Below, in pieces: positions 23,001-34,535 of a DNA stretch of 64,000 nucleotides. The DNA comes from Formicarius rufipectus. Taxonomy: Eukaryota; Chordata; Aves; Passeriformes; Formicariidae. The stretch spans positions 372,001 to 436,000 of the forward strand of contig VXAU01000750.1 in NCBI GenBank assembly GCA_013399695.1. The letters run 5' to 3'. Each line of letters starts with the position of its first letter. Position 1 is the first letter of the stretch. The notes beneath the pieces are model-generated. The model worked only from the letters and a program-made list of their open reading frames with translations, was not told the origin of the DNA and did no database searches. The position numbers and the translations under genes were made by a program.

Positions 23001-24306
23001 GATTCTCTTATGCAATAACCACCAGGCAATCTCACCCCAGAAGGTATTTGTGCATTTTTTATAATAGTCATACCCTGCACAGATGGCAAGTATATAAAGT
23101 ATATAAATTGTATCCCGGTTTCTGCAGCCCTGTGCAGGACTCTGAAATGAAACAAGAAATGTGGAGCAATGTAACACCAAATACTTACTGAAGTAATTTT
23201 GAGGTGATCTCTGTGCAAGATGGGAATTTGTGCCACTTAGACCAAACTGAATGCCAGTGAAACCTTCTTGGCACTGATTACGTTGCACTGAGTGGTGAAC
23301 AATTACAGCAAGCTTAGAATTCCTTTTGGCATATTAAGTAGCTCTGTTTATTGTTATGATTCTTTCCCGCTCTCTCCACTGGACCCTTTCCTGAAGGCCT
23401 GTAGGGAGATTTTGAAATGTGTGGGGTTTTGTTTTCTATTTAATTTCTTTTTTCTTTTTGTTCCCTTTTTGAGTTGCCTTTAACTCCTTCCTCCCCAGTC
23501 AAGTCATGATCTGTGTCCCATTTCAGACAAGGTATCTGAACAAAACTCACTCTGTGAGCTTCTTAGAATTATTTTAATAACATGCTCTTATTTATTTTTT
23601 AAACCAATGTAAATTGTCAAATCAAGGAAGAATTTGCATCCACTCTGAGGGAAAGACAAATATTCCAAATGTGAGTCAGATACATGAGACATTCACAAAG
23701 AAGAGTTCTGGACAGTCAGTGAAGTAGATGGAGGGAAAAGAAGGTTGAGAACAGAAAGAACATTAATTGTAAAAATATTTTGAACCACAATAAGGCCACT
23801 TTTCTGCTTTCCACTATAATCCTCAGCTTTTCCTTGCAAAAGTACATCTGCACAATTTTCTTTACACTCTATAGGCTTCTTACCATTTGACTGCATATGG
23901 AGAAAAATTTATGTTCTGGATCAGAGCAATAGATTTCAGAGGGTAGTGTCTGGCAGTAGGCAAATTTACCATTCCTAAATTCCACTAAGTCAGCAAATTT
24001 ATCATAAATGTGTAAGTTATTTCTGCCTACTTCTACTTGAATTGAGTATAATGTTTCCCAGTTTTTCTAAGAGAGATATATTCTACTTGGATTTATTTTC
24101 TCTATTTTCCCTAAAACGTGAATCTGGGCTATCTGAACGCTTCAGAAGTCTCTAGTTTACATTTAATCGATACCCTTTTGAGCATTTAAATGTTTCTTAT
24201 GATGTCCCTTTTAACCATCGGTTCAAAGCCAACAAAGATGCCCATTGTTACTTTTCTAATGGGTCATTTTGTAGACCTTGGCTTATGGAGGAGAGGAGCA
24301 AAGATA
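20011..24306. other. Unique non-coding stretch, no gene seen
   Basis: AT-rich single-copy-looking DNA. It contains an imperfect inverted repeat at 20691-20762 and a short imperfect direct repeat around 21078-21140, where CTGTGTATGCA occurs twice about 30 bases apart. Short frames such as plus 20766-20999 or minus 22904-23236 have no recognisable domain. Confidence 0.5.
20691..20762. repeat. Imperfect inverted repeat, 17-bp arms
   Basis: The left arm at 20691-20707 (ATTTAGGAAACTAATTT) pairs with the right arm at 20746-20762 at 16 of 17 positions, across a 38-base loop. The arms are AT-rich. I see no duplicated target site outside the arms, so there is no clear case for a small DNA transposon. 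A hairpin is possible. Confidence 0.6.
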
Positions 24307-24355
24307 AAATCATAGGAGGGTTTGGGTTGAAAGGGACCTTTAAAGATCCATCTAC
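24307..24355 (-). mobile_element. CR1 LINE 3'-end fragment (very short)
   Basis: The plus strand carries AATCATAGGAGGGTTTGGG, then TTGAAAGGGACCTTTAAAGATC and CATCTA. This is the reverse complement of the CR1 3' UTR terminus. Only about 50 bases are recognisable, so it is an extreme 5' truncation or a decayed remnant. Confidence 0.8.
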
Positions 24356-27300
24356 AAGACTACTTGGATTTTCCTATCATAATTCTTAGAACAAAGATAA
24401 GGAAGGTGGGCAGATATAGAGGAATACAGGATGAACAAGAACATCATCCAAAAACCAGTGACCACAGCTCAAAGACATGAACAGCTTTATATAAAGCATA
24501 TACATCACAGCAGCTATGTGGCCTGATTTATTGCTTTACATCTAGTTCTATTTACTTCATTTTCACAGAGTTTGCAACAGTATTTAAACCTCATCCCAGA
24601 GCATCAAAATCAGGTATATTTGGGATCCAGAAACAGAATAATGACTATAACTTTCTCACACATCTGATTCGCATTTATTTCTTTTTGCACACTTATAAGA
24701 GTACTCACTTGATTAATTGCTTTGAATATTGTATTTATAAAGGAGGACATTGTTGCACTGCTGAATCTTCATACTCATTATACCTTCACTGTAAGTGCTT
24801 TGTCAGTATCTGGAAGGTAGAGTTTAGAGGCTCTGTGTGCTACAGTAAATAAATGAAGAAAACCCTGTCATCTGTCCCTGCAGATAAAAGGCATATCACA
24901 GCCTTTTCCCATGTGTTTAATTTCCCTCCTTTGCTCCCTTGTCCCCTTCCTCCACAAACAAAAGGGTTTGGTGTCTTCTGCCCGCTGAGAGCGGTTCTTC
25001 ATCCGTGATAGTCCTTCAAATTATCCCTGGGTACTTTGAGGTGAAACTAGTTGGTACAGGCCACATGCATGTCAAGAGAGAGCCAGCAGTGTGCCCCATC
25101 ATATCCTAGTGCTGGCCTGCTTGGTTTGTTGTCATGGGTGTGCTGAAGAGTTTTATCATCTCTATCCATACTTGAAACTGCAGGTAGGCACGGCCTCAGC
25201 TCTGGCCACAGATGAAGTGGCAGAACACTATAAAAGCTGTGTGGCAATCCCAGTGCATCCAAAATAGATATACTCTGAATATCCAGAAGGTTTATTATTT
25301 CAAACTCAGGATTGCACTTACATTTTCACAGGACTTCTGGTTTCAAGTTGGCTTATGTTCTATTAGCTGAGGAGGCATAGCTCTCTTGCATCTGCCTGGA
25401 GAATACCATCTGCTGCTATCTTGTCATTAGCAGATCTAGTAACAATAGTCATGTGTGCTCTTGCACAGAGTGAAATCTTTGCCCTAAAAACCTCTTTTAA
25501 AGTGCTGGATCCATTTGGTGCCCATGCGGATGAAGGAGTCTCAGAGGCTGAGTTTTGTTAGTCAGTGGGAATATGATGTCATAAAGTAATAAAAGTGAAT
25601 TTTTCTCTGGCATTTCTCACAAATCTGTGGCAAAATGCTTGCATGCAGTGTGACTCCATGTATATGCATATGCATGCGCACCTGCCTACAAACACGTGTG
25701 TATAAATGTAAGATATGAATACTGGAGATAGCCTGTATTTCAGAAGTCCAGACTGTGCCACTTGTAGAAAAGTTAGTTGAGGAGGAGGGTGGTGAAATCA
25801 CTTTGCCCTGAAGAAAGGGTTTTGGAAGGAACAGAATTCCTTGTGGCATATGGTGGGTGGGCTCTGTAATACCTACATTATATACATTGTCCCGTGGCTA
25901 GCCACATTGCATTATTCATTAGTGTGCAGGAAATATTTAGAGTTGACAAATTTCTCAGGAATACATCAGAAGGACTTTTGCTTTCTCTGCCAATACAATA
26001 TGAGCAAGAAAATGAGTTTCCATTTTAACCAGCCCCTGATCCATCCTTAAGGAGATGAAGGGATCTTCTTCCAAGCCTGTTTTACATTGCAGGGGTGGGG
26101 TGGACTCTCAGTGTACAGTTCCAAGTGGTTTCTATTCATAACTGAGCAGTACACAGAACATAGGAAAAAGGGAATCAGACAAGTAGAGAAGGGAAGAAAA
26201 ATGTTATTAAATTATATTGTATATAATGCTATACTATATAGATTCTTCCAATGGTTTTGATTTCTTTTTTCCTCCCCCAAACAAATTGAACTTATGATCT
26301 AAAACTTATGCAAAGCTAAAAACAGATTAAAAAGTCCAACTTTGTTAGGAAAGGTTGTCACACTGTGACCCAAATGTCTGACCTGATATTTCTCTCATTG
26401 CTAGTAGTCACCCTACAGGCATTATCAAAGCAATTTAAACTACTGTACATCTAATTTGCAGTGACATAATTAGAACATTAGTAAACTTGACTATCTAGTC
26501 ATTGCAAGTCATCGTTTGCGTACATGATGAAGTTAGAGCAGTATGAAGGCTCTGACACTTTTAAGGAGTGATAAACTAGAAGTTAATTTTTTACAACATT
26601 AAAATATACAAACCCCCTACTTTTTTTTTTTCCTCTTACTTTTCAACCTTTCCTGCAAACATCCCTACAATATGATCCCAAGTCTGCTGAAGCTTGACAC
26701 TGAAGCATTGTAAAGTGAACCAAAAAGACAACACAGAGAAGGGAGTTGTGTTTGGCATATAAAAACAGTCCCCTTGCTAGATCAAACTGCCACACATCGG
26801 TCTCTGTACATCAGTAGACATTGCTCAGTCCCATCAATAGTTTACTGACCTGTGCTGTGATAACATTTCCATCTCTGGAGTGCACAGTATGTGACATTCT
26901 GCAAGTACATTTAATAGGGAGTGGGGGAAGGGGAGGTGACACTTATCCTGCTTGTCAGTGCGTGCTGGGATATCGATTGGGCACAACTCTCTGCTGCCTG
27001 ATTGCCACCCCTCGAGTGTGCGTGGTCTTTGAACTTTGTTGTATCTGGATAAATGGAACAGTTTCCAATGAGATCACTCAGGTCTCGGGAAAACAAATAT
27101 CGGCCAAATTGAACAACAAAAAAAAAAGGTATAAATAATAAAAGAAGTCCTTGATGTTGCCATAGTGCACTAAATAGCCACAGACAGGCTTCATTCTGTT
27201 GCATACTGTTTGACTAAGGCTGTAGATGAACGTGTGAGACAATAAAAATTTTAACATCTTGTCATATACTTCCTTCCAGAACAACTGTCCTTCCTGCCAT

Positions 27301-27963
27301 GCTCAGGTCAGCACTTAAAAGTGAAAGGGCAGAATACCAATTAACTTATCTTCCTGACAAGAAACTGCTCAGTTCAGGGATATTATGTAGCTCAATATTT
27401 TATTAATGTAGGATGGCTTTGATCTGCATTTACTTTCTGAACCTTTACCATTAAAAAAAAAATATTTCTATAATAATTGGAATATATTTATCTAATAATA
27501 AAATATAATAAAGAAATTGATATCTATATAATGGGAATTTATATAATTTATAATATATAATTTTTATAATAAGTTAGAATTAAAGATGCTTGAATTTGTT
27601 TTTACCACATCTTAATTGTAAAAGGTGAACCAAACCAATATGAACTGCTAGCTGTTAAAGTCAGTCTGCTTATTTTCACTTGTGATATGATGGATGAAAA
27701 GATTATTGCAATGTTGTACAGTATCATATTTAGTGAATAGCTTTCTAAATTAATAGTAATTTACAAGTTTCTTTAAAAAGTTAGCAGGGAGGCTAAAGAG
27801 CTATGGATGTGCAAAAACCAATTTGGTTATGTGAAAGTGAACTGTTTGAATCTTCTCCTCCCCTCAGCTGGAAGTTTTTCAGAGGGTCCTAAAGGAACCT
27901 AGCCCATAATACCAGAAATAATTCTTCTGTGGTTTTCCTTACTCTCCATCTTTTCCTGTATGT
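24356..27963. other. Unique non-coding stretch, no gene seen
   Basis: AT-rich DNA. It contains a T run near 26622 and an A run near 27117, and an especially A/T-rich segment at about 27450-27580 made of ATA and TAAT words. No coding, RNA or mobile-element feature is recognisable. Confidence 0.5.
27450..27580. repeat. A/T-rich low-complexity segment
   Basis: About 130 bases consist almost only of A and T, dominated by ATAAT, TATAT and AATATA words without a fixed period. Such segments melt easily. Nothing else points to a role. Confidence 0.65.
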
Positions 27964-27968
27964 TGTTC
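27964..27968. repeat. Target-site duplication TGTTC, left copy
   Basis: This pentamer directly precedes the TGTCCTGG start of the solo LTR and is repeated exactly at 28655-28659 directly after the LTR's terminal CA. A 5-bp duplication is what ERVL-type integrases usually leave. The pair fixes both LTR boundaries. Confidence 0.85.
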
Positions 27969-28654
27969 TGTCCTGGTTATAGTAGCCAGGATTTGTCACT
28001 GTGTGGGGGTGTATTCTAAACCCTCGATGTAATTTTTCTCATGAACTGCTCACAATGGCCCATTTGCAGCAGCTGCCTAAGGCACACCCAACCCCTCAGG
28101 CCACCAGCTGGGTTTTTAGGAACTTCTGTGGGATAAGGAAGTTTTTCTGTCTTCCCACCCACCTGAGGGGTCATGTCTGCTTATGGGCCATCAGGGATGC
28201 CAAAAATATGCCGTTGTTCACCTCACAGAGTAAATCACCCATTGTGAATCTCTCCACCCTGGGGGAGGAACGGGACATTCCTATTTGAGCCCAAGCAGAT
28301 ATCAGGTTGGGGTTTTGGGACTGGGACATCTTGTCAGATCCAGAGGAGGACCAGAGCCTCGACCAGACTGAGACTGCCATTGGACTGCAGCCATCATTTT
28401 CACCAGCAGGTTTCTTCCTTTCTTCTGACTTTGCACTCAGGGGGGCCACATGGTGCTCAGCACAGGGGTTGGTGAGCTCCATTCTGCTCGTGCCCTGCTG
28501 TGCTGGGCTGTACATCTGCTTTTTATGGCACAAACCAATTTTTTCCTTCTGTATCAGTGTATTTTGTGATCTTTTATTAAATTGTTATCCTGACTTGCAA
28601 TCCCATTCTGAGTTGGATTCATTTCTCCTGCTGGTTTAACTCTAAACCAGCCCA
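27969..28654 (+). mobile_element. Solo LTR of an avian endogenous retrovirus (type 2), intact target-site duplication
   Basis: The element is 686 bp and starts TGTCCTGGTTATAGTAGCC. It ends AAACCAGCCCA, giving near-perfect terminal inverted repeats (TGTCCTGGTT against TGGGCTGGTT). TGTTC flanks it exactly on both sides. An ATTAAA poly(A) signal at 28576-28581 near the 3' end fits a plus-strand LTR. No retroviral coding region is attached, so the provirus was reduced to a solo LTR by LTR-LTR recombination. Open frames across it (plus 28001-28288 and 28307-28639, minus 28171-28533) reflect its GC-richer composition. The matching flanks and clean ends suggest fairly recent insertion. Confidence 0.92.
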
Positions 28655-28659
28655 TGTTC
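28655..28659. repeat. Target-site duplication TGTTC, right copy
   Basis: Exact copy of 27964-27968, immediately downstream of the solo LTR. Confidence 0.85.
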
Positions 28660-31552
28660 TCTCCAGCATGGATAGCCAAAGCCTGTTGCAAGTCCCTACC
28701 TTTGATTATGGAATCAGTAGCTAACTTGACCTCCTAAGCCATTTACATACTTGGACATATTCCTGATTTGGGGGATCTTTTTATTTTTTTAATGGTTCTT
28801 AATGGTTGACTTTTTCAGGAATAAGAAATTAATTAACCACAATCACTTCATGTTTTAAGCTACAGTAGTGCTGACAGAAAAGATTTTCCCTGGTGTTCTT
28901 TCATGCAACACAGGATGATCCCTATGCCCATCTTCTTGCAAATCCAATGTTGCCAGTATGGAAGTGTTTTGTTGCTGCTCCTGTGGCAGAAAGGGATACC
29001 TGGACATGCTCCCTGTAGATGACCACTGCTACCTAATAAGCATTATCCAGTAATCCATTCAGCATGGCAGCCTTAATATTTGAAATTCTATCTCTATCTT
29101 TCTCCTGCATGGATCTTGCCGTTCTCCTGGTCAAACCTGCAGCCAAGGTGCAGCTGGAGCTGCTGGCCCCAGAGTGCTCTGTTAGCTTCTCAGGCACAGC
29201 CATTTAACCAGGCCTCAAGTACAAAACAGATTGTAACCATAAGGAAGACAGGAAAAGGCTAAATTTTTTAGAAGGACGTTGCTCTTTATTCACTTCATCT
29301 GTTTGTAGCCTGTTGTCTCCACTGCTCCTTGAGACAAAAGTGCAAGGGGCATTCCCTGCCTTGCACATAAGGTCTTTTGCAATGCCCCATGGGCTGAATT
29401 GTTCAGGCATTCTCTCTGCTTGCTTCCTTAACTCTGTGAAGCTCATTTGTGTTTTGCCGTGGCAGAACTCTTTTTAGGCAGCTTCTCAGCTACCAACTGT
29501 CCCTTGGCCTTCCAAAAAGATGATTTAACTATGTGACCTTTCATGGACTTTAAAGCATTTTCATGAGACAAGTAAAGCTTATGGGGAAGGGCTTTAAAAG
29601 TGTCTCAGTAATGACTCATATGTGAAGAAGTTCTATCCAAGTAAATATTTGAATTAAGATACCAAGGCTGAAATGACTGAGCTGAACTGAGAATCCAAGA
29701 ATTCTGCAAAAAAGAAGCAGCTCCATATCATGTGAAGTAGAAGTTTATTGCTCTAGTCTCCTTTTCATTTGAATGAGCTGTCCCTGTTGCTAAAATATTG
29801 CCAAAAAGAAATGAAATTCTATTGTTCTCTACTTAGAGAAGCCTTGAACTACTTGTGACATTAAACCTGATGTTTAAGAGTTTGGGATTGGGTTGGAATA
29901 TCAAATGAAGTGCCACTCCATTAAAAAAAAAAAAAAAGGCGGCCATTCATGTTTAATTAAAATTCACAGATAGCTAAAACCATGCAAATATTAACTATCC
30001 ACAGTGCTCAAAGTGTTGGGAAATAAAAGTGGGGTCTAATTCTAAGTGAATTTACTGCAGTCTTCTTTCTCTGCAAAACAAGTAATGCTGTCTTTTTGTT
30101 TGTTCATTCTCTAAAAGTATCTCTGTGTGTCTCATGTTAGATCAATTTATCAAAACTGATTTTATAACATCATACACTGATGTAGATAAAGTTGGTTTGT
30201 GAGTGTTTATATAATCTAAACAGGCAAGAGCAAGCACATAGTATTTTGTCTCATCTCTGAAACATAATGTGTTCTTTGCCCTTCTAGTGGAATTTGTTAT
30301 ACAGCTTTCCATTCTTCACCCCTTGTTTTATTTTTTGATTAAACTGTGACATTTATTAACAATGACTTTGGCTTCAACTCTCTACAGTTTGCTTTCTAGG
30401 GAATTCACACTATTCTTTAAACTCTGTATTTCAGGAGATATAAAATATGCATACATTCTTTAGCAAAACAATGTTCAATTGCAAAAGCTATCTTAGTAAC
30501 CAAGTGATGGATTAGTTCCATGAAAGAACCAAATTAGATAAAATGACAAGAACTCATGCAAATTTGTTAAAAATCAAAGGTCTTTTTTTTTTTTTTAATA
30601 ATAATAAAAAAATCTTTATCTGAAAATATAATGTGCCCTTAGGACATGATACTTGATATTGCTACATGAATTAAATTTCAGACTGACAGGATAATTAATG
30701 TAATAACACCTTCCTCATAAACAGCTCCAGAGGTAGGAGGAGGCATTTATAGGAGAAATGTAGTTCTATCAGCTTTAGTCCTATGGGGAAAACCAGGGTT
30801 AATATAGCTAGGAAGAATTTGTTTTCTTGCTGCCACCAAAAATATAGTACAGAATTTCCATATTATTTCTAATGAAAACTACATTTGTTGGCACAGTTGG
30901 ACTGCATGATTTAAAAAAAATAAAGTGTTCGAACTTGTTTTAGTGTTCTGACCTCATGTCCTAGACCCAGAGACATCAGTGAGGACCCCGTACTACTGTA
31001 CTTAGGGCTCTGAAATACCTGCAGCAACATCTGAACCTGTTGTATGGTTGCTTGGCTTCAGCAAGCACCTTCTACTCCTTCCAGTGGGGCAAGGCTAATC
31101 TTTACTGAACAAGGAGTAGTCTCTGGTTTGGAAAAGGGGGTGAGGCAAACATGGTTTCCAGTTTTGACTGAATTCATTGAGCACTTTATGTAGTCAAGAG
31201 ATGGAAAAGGGTAGGAAAAATATGCAACACATTTAATTTCACTCTTTCTTAGGTGAATCTCTCCAGAGCTTTTTGTTTATTTGCTTTTTCCTAATTATGG
31301 TCCTGAAAAAAATCCAAATACCACCTCTAAATAATTTCCCCTCTCCAAAAAGTGAGGTCAACAGAAGGTGCAAGTTCAGATATGTTTGCTTCATTTGCCT
31401 TTGAAATGAAATCTGAAATACTGAACTGATGGGAGTAGTGTACATTTCCAAGTTCAAACCCAAGTCAGCAGACTTCTTGAGTTGTGAGTGTGTGTTCAGG
31501 TGGTAGGGTTTAATTTTTTTTATATATATTTTTTTTTATTTCCTTGAGGATT
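28660..31552. other. Unique non-coding stretch, no gene seen
   Basis: AT-rich sequence with an A run at about 29923-29937, a T run at about 30582-30596 and a T/A-rich tract at 31511-31545. Small frames such as plus 29080-29262 and minus 29204-29446 lie in slightly GC-richer sequence but show no recognisable protein. Confidence 0.5.
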
Positions 31553-31796
31553 TTTAAACATTTTCCCAATGCAAACTCCCAAACTAGCAATTCCTGTTCC
31601 CACATGGGTGTCTGCAACAGCCACTGCTCATGCTCTGCCTCCCTGCCTGAAAGCAAACACTGGTTTGAGGNTTTAAACATTTTCCCAATGCAAACTCCCA
31701 AACTAGCAATTCCTGTTCCCACATGGGTGTCTGCAACATGCAACAGCCACTGCTCATGGGATGCCTCCCTGCCTGAAAGCAAACACTGGTTTGAGG
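31553..31796. repeat. Direct duplication of ~120 bp around a single N
   Basis: Bases 31553-31670 (118 bp) and 31672-31796 (125 bp) are near-identical, both running from TTTAAACATTTTCCC to AAACACTGGTTTGAGG. They differ by a 7-base insertion in the second copy (ATGCAAC near 31737) and by a three-base change (CTC against GGA) a little downstream. The base between them, 31671, is N. A lone N at the exact junction of a direct repeat is typical of two contig ends that overlap but were not merged, so the second copy may be an allele or an assembly artefact. Open frames spanning it contain an undefined residue and should not be called genes. Confidence 0.93.
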
Positions 31797-33044
31797 GTTT
31801 GGAAGGACTCCACCACCTGTGCTTGCACAGCTGTGGGGGTACCAAAGATGTGACTGGTTCCTCCTCACAGGGAAGGCAGAGCTGGCTGGACAGGACATTG
31901 CAGCACACCAGCCATCATCACACTGGAGCCCAGCACAAGCTGGCAACCAAGATATGAGCAAGAAGTAGATTTCTCTTTGCTTTGGTGAGAGGAAGGAAGA
32001 ATTTCACATTCCAAGTAGAGCTTCTGGGGTGGTTGACTGCCTAGAAAATTAACTAAATCAGTGCATCCGTCATGTGCCTTGGTCTGGGGCTCTCTCTGGA
32101 TGCCCCTCTAAGCTCCTGTGGGTCTAGAGTGTTGTGGCAGATGGTTTAGAGTATGGTACCCAGCTCACTCCAGGCAAACCTTGCTTGCCAAAGACCAGTA
32201 GGCTCAGTTCTCCAGGTAGCTACTGCCTGACTCTGGAAACGTGTAAGTAATTCATAAATTGGGAAATTTAATATAATACACACAGCAGGCTTGCAAAATG
32301 GTTTCAGATTTTAACATACTGATTGTGCTGATAAGCATCAAATAAAATATTGCAGTTCATACAAGATATTAATTCTGCTGTCTTAAGATGTTGTTTGTTC
32401 AAGAAAGCTCAAATTGGATGCAGCAGCATCTGTTTTTCAGTTTTGCTTTCATCTAATTTTACAGCTGGATTGTCTGAGCCACAAGAAGGTCAAATGATTT
32501 GCCCCGACTCTGCCTCTGAATTTATGGCATATGTTTGACAATCGGAGCCCATATGCTTGCCAAAAGTGTGTTACACATTTTAAATGTATGGTTTAAAATA
32601 ATGTCCTTTTTTATTAGGAGAAAATCTTGCTACTAAAGTGATTTTTTTTCTTGTTATGCTAAATTAACAAGAATAAACAGATAACGCTAATTTGTCACTA
32701 GACTTTACTGACAGTAAATATTTTACTGATTTTTTTTTTCCTTTCTACTGTAGGCTTAGGAAGAAATCTGTACTATTATTTAGGGCAAACAGCAAATTTT
32801 ACTGCACAGCACACAAAAAATATCAATTTGCTTCACTTATAATAGTTGCATTTTGAATCCAAACCCTGTATTTTTCAACATAGGGAAAACAACCATGAAA
32901 TATTTCATAGCCTTGCTTTTGGGAATCTTCTTACCCACAAAATGTGGATAAGGTGGCAGAAGGTTCCTTTAGCGTTTTTTGTTATTGTTGTTTGTTTTTT
33001 GATTTGTTTTGTTTGTTTGTTTGTTTTCTCCCCCAGCTGGTGAA
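31797..33044. other. Unique stretch between the duplication and the next LTR
   Basis: No gene is seen. The first 160 bases are somewhat GC-richer. A T run lies near 32731-32740, and a GTTT-rich tract at 32974-33027 leads almost directly into the LTR. Confidence 0.5.
32974..33027. repeat. GTTT-rich tract
   Basis: T/G-rich sequence ending in several GTTT units, 18 bases upstream of the LTR start at 33045. Confidence 0.75.
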
Positions 33045-33607
33045 TGTGCTGGTTTGGGCTGGGGTAGAGTTTACTTCCTTCCCAGTGGCTGATGTGGGGC
33101 TGTGTTTTGGATTTGCGCTGAGCAAAGTGATGATAATATAGAGACGTTTTTGTTGTTGCTGGGCAGATCTTCCACAGCGCTGTGGCCTTTTATGCTTCTC
33201 ATTCTGCCACAAGGGCAAGGGGATTTGGGTTGCTTGGGAAACTGGGAGGAAACACAGCTGGGACAGGCGACCCCAACTGACCAAAGGGACATTCCAGACC
33301 TTATGATATCATGCTCAGTATATAAAGTGGGAGGAAGAAGGAGGAGGGGATGTTTGGAGTGATGGTGTTTGTCTTCGCAAGTCACAGGTATATGTGATGG
33401 GGCCCTGCTCTCCTGGAGATGGCTGAACACCTGCCTGTCCGTATTTTCTTTGTGTGTTTTGCTTTTCCTTTCCCTATTAAACTGTCTCTGTCTCAACCTA
33501 TGAGCTTTCCAGCTTTTTCCCTTCTGATTCCCTCCCCAATCCTGCTGGTGGGGACACGAGGAAGTGGCTGTGGGGGCTTGACTGATGGCTGGGGTTAAAC
33601 CACGACA
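33045..33607 (+). mobile_element. Solo LTR of an avian endogenous retrovirus (type 3)
   Basis: The 563-bp element begins TGTGCTGGTTTGGGCTGGGG and ends GGCTGGGGTTAAACCACGACA. Both ends, with internal blocks such as CAAAGGGACATTCC and CATGCTCAGTATATAAAG, match an LTR type common in bird genomes. A TATA box (TATATAAA) lies at 33319-33326 and an ATTAAA signal at 33476-33481, followed by CTCAACCTATGAG, giving plus-strand U3-R-U5 order. No internal region is attached. The flanking pentamers (GTGAA and GCAGA) do not match. The minus-strand frame at 33071-33496 (141 residues) is antisense to the LTR and not a gene. Confidence 0.92.
33319..33326 (+). promoter_or_regulatory. TATA box of the solo LTR
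   Basis: TATATAAA sits in the expected place in the U3 part of the LTR, about 150 bases before the ATTAAA poly(A) signal. In an intact LTR this would direct rightward transcription. Whether it is still active cannot be seen from sequence. Confidence 0.65.
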
Positions 33608-34510
33608 GCAGAGAAGTCTAGGAAACTGTAAAAAAGTATTTTAAGCTATCAAATTCAGTTGAGAATTAATTTATGTCCAGCTGACTTTCAATTTATTACA
33701 TAAACCTTATTAACTGAGCATGGGGAGAGGCTTGCTGCTTCCCAAGGGTCACGATGGGGAACAGGCAACACAGAGCCTGTGTGACTGGTGGTTGCATCCT
33801 GAGGAGCAGCAACGTGCATGGTCTCTCCAGGAACACCTTGGCCACAGTGGATGATTGAGTGCCAGACAGGAATAATTTTAACCTAAAATCCTGCCATCCT
33901 GGCCAGATGGGGCTTGGATTAGGCTAGAGACAACTTGTTCTGAACAGCAATTCATAATCTCAAGAATTATGGTGCTAAACTTTATCTTTCCATGGATATC
34001 ATTGGCTCAGATTGTTATGCTTACCTACACATAGGAATAATTTTTTCAAATTACTGGAAAACCATTGTGTGGATTGCACTCTCCTTAAGAATCCTCTATT
34101 CTTTTTTTCCCCCCTATAATTTTAGAAAATGTTCTCAATCCTGTTGAGCATGGTTTCATCTTTGGAATAACTTATTTTCCTGCAAGTTGAATGGGACATG
34201 TCCACCAATGTTAGGACATATGTGTTCTAACCATGTTCCCCATTTTCCTTTGACCTGAAGACCAGTGGCTTTGGAAGAGTACTTTAAAGTGCTCTCAGAA
34301 ATGGTTCACAGTGTCAGAGAGGGTAACTGGGGTCAGTGGTGTGTACTGAACCAGCTTTAATTCCCAAAACAAAGTACCCCATATATGTATCATTACATAG
34401 AGAAAGATCTCCTGGCCCCCAAATTAATATTGCTGTAAGAATTTAGACGGTCCTACTGCATTTGACCCTCCACCTTAAACTGGGTGTGGCTCTGTTGGTA
34501 CTGAAGGCCT

Positions 34511-34535
34511 GGGTGTCATCAGGATGTTGACACCC
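34511..34535. repeat. Perfect 8-bp inverted repeat with 9-base loop
   Basis: GGGTGTCA at 34511-34518 and TGACACCC at 34528-34535 are exact reverse complements. The stem is short, so chance is a fair explanation. Confidence 0.5.

Noticed and set aside
28001..28639. Several frames of 95-120 residues on both strands
   Set aside because: All lie inside the solo LTR at 27969-28654, which carries no retroviral protein sequence.
31544..31961. Long overlapping frames on both strands (132, 137 and 125 residues)
   Set aside because: They run through the N at 31671 and the two copies of the direct duplication. The frame is kept open by repetition, not coding selection.
33071..33496. Minus-strand open frame of 141 residues
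   Set aside because: Lies entirely antisense within a solo LTR and is a composition artefact.
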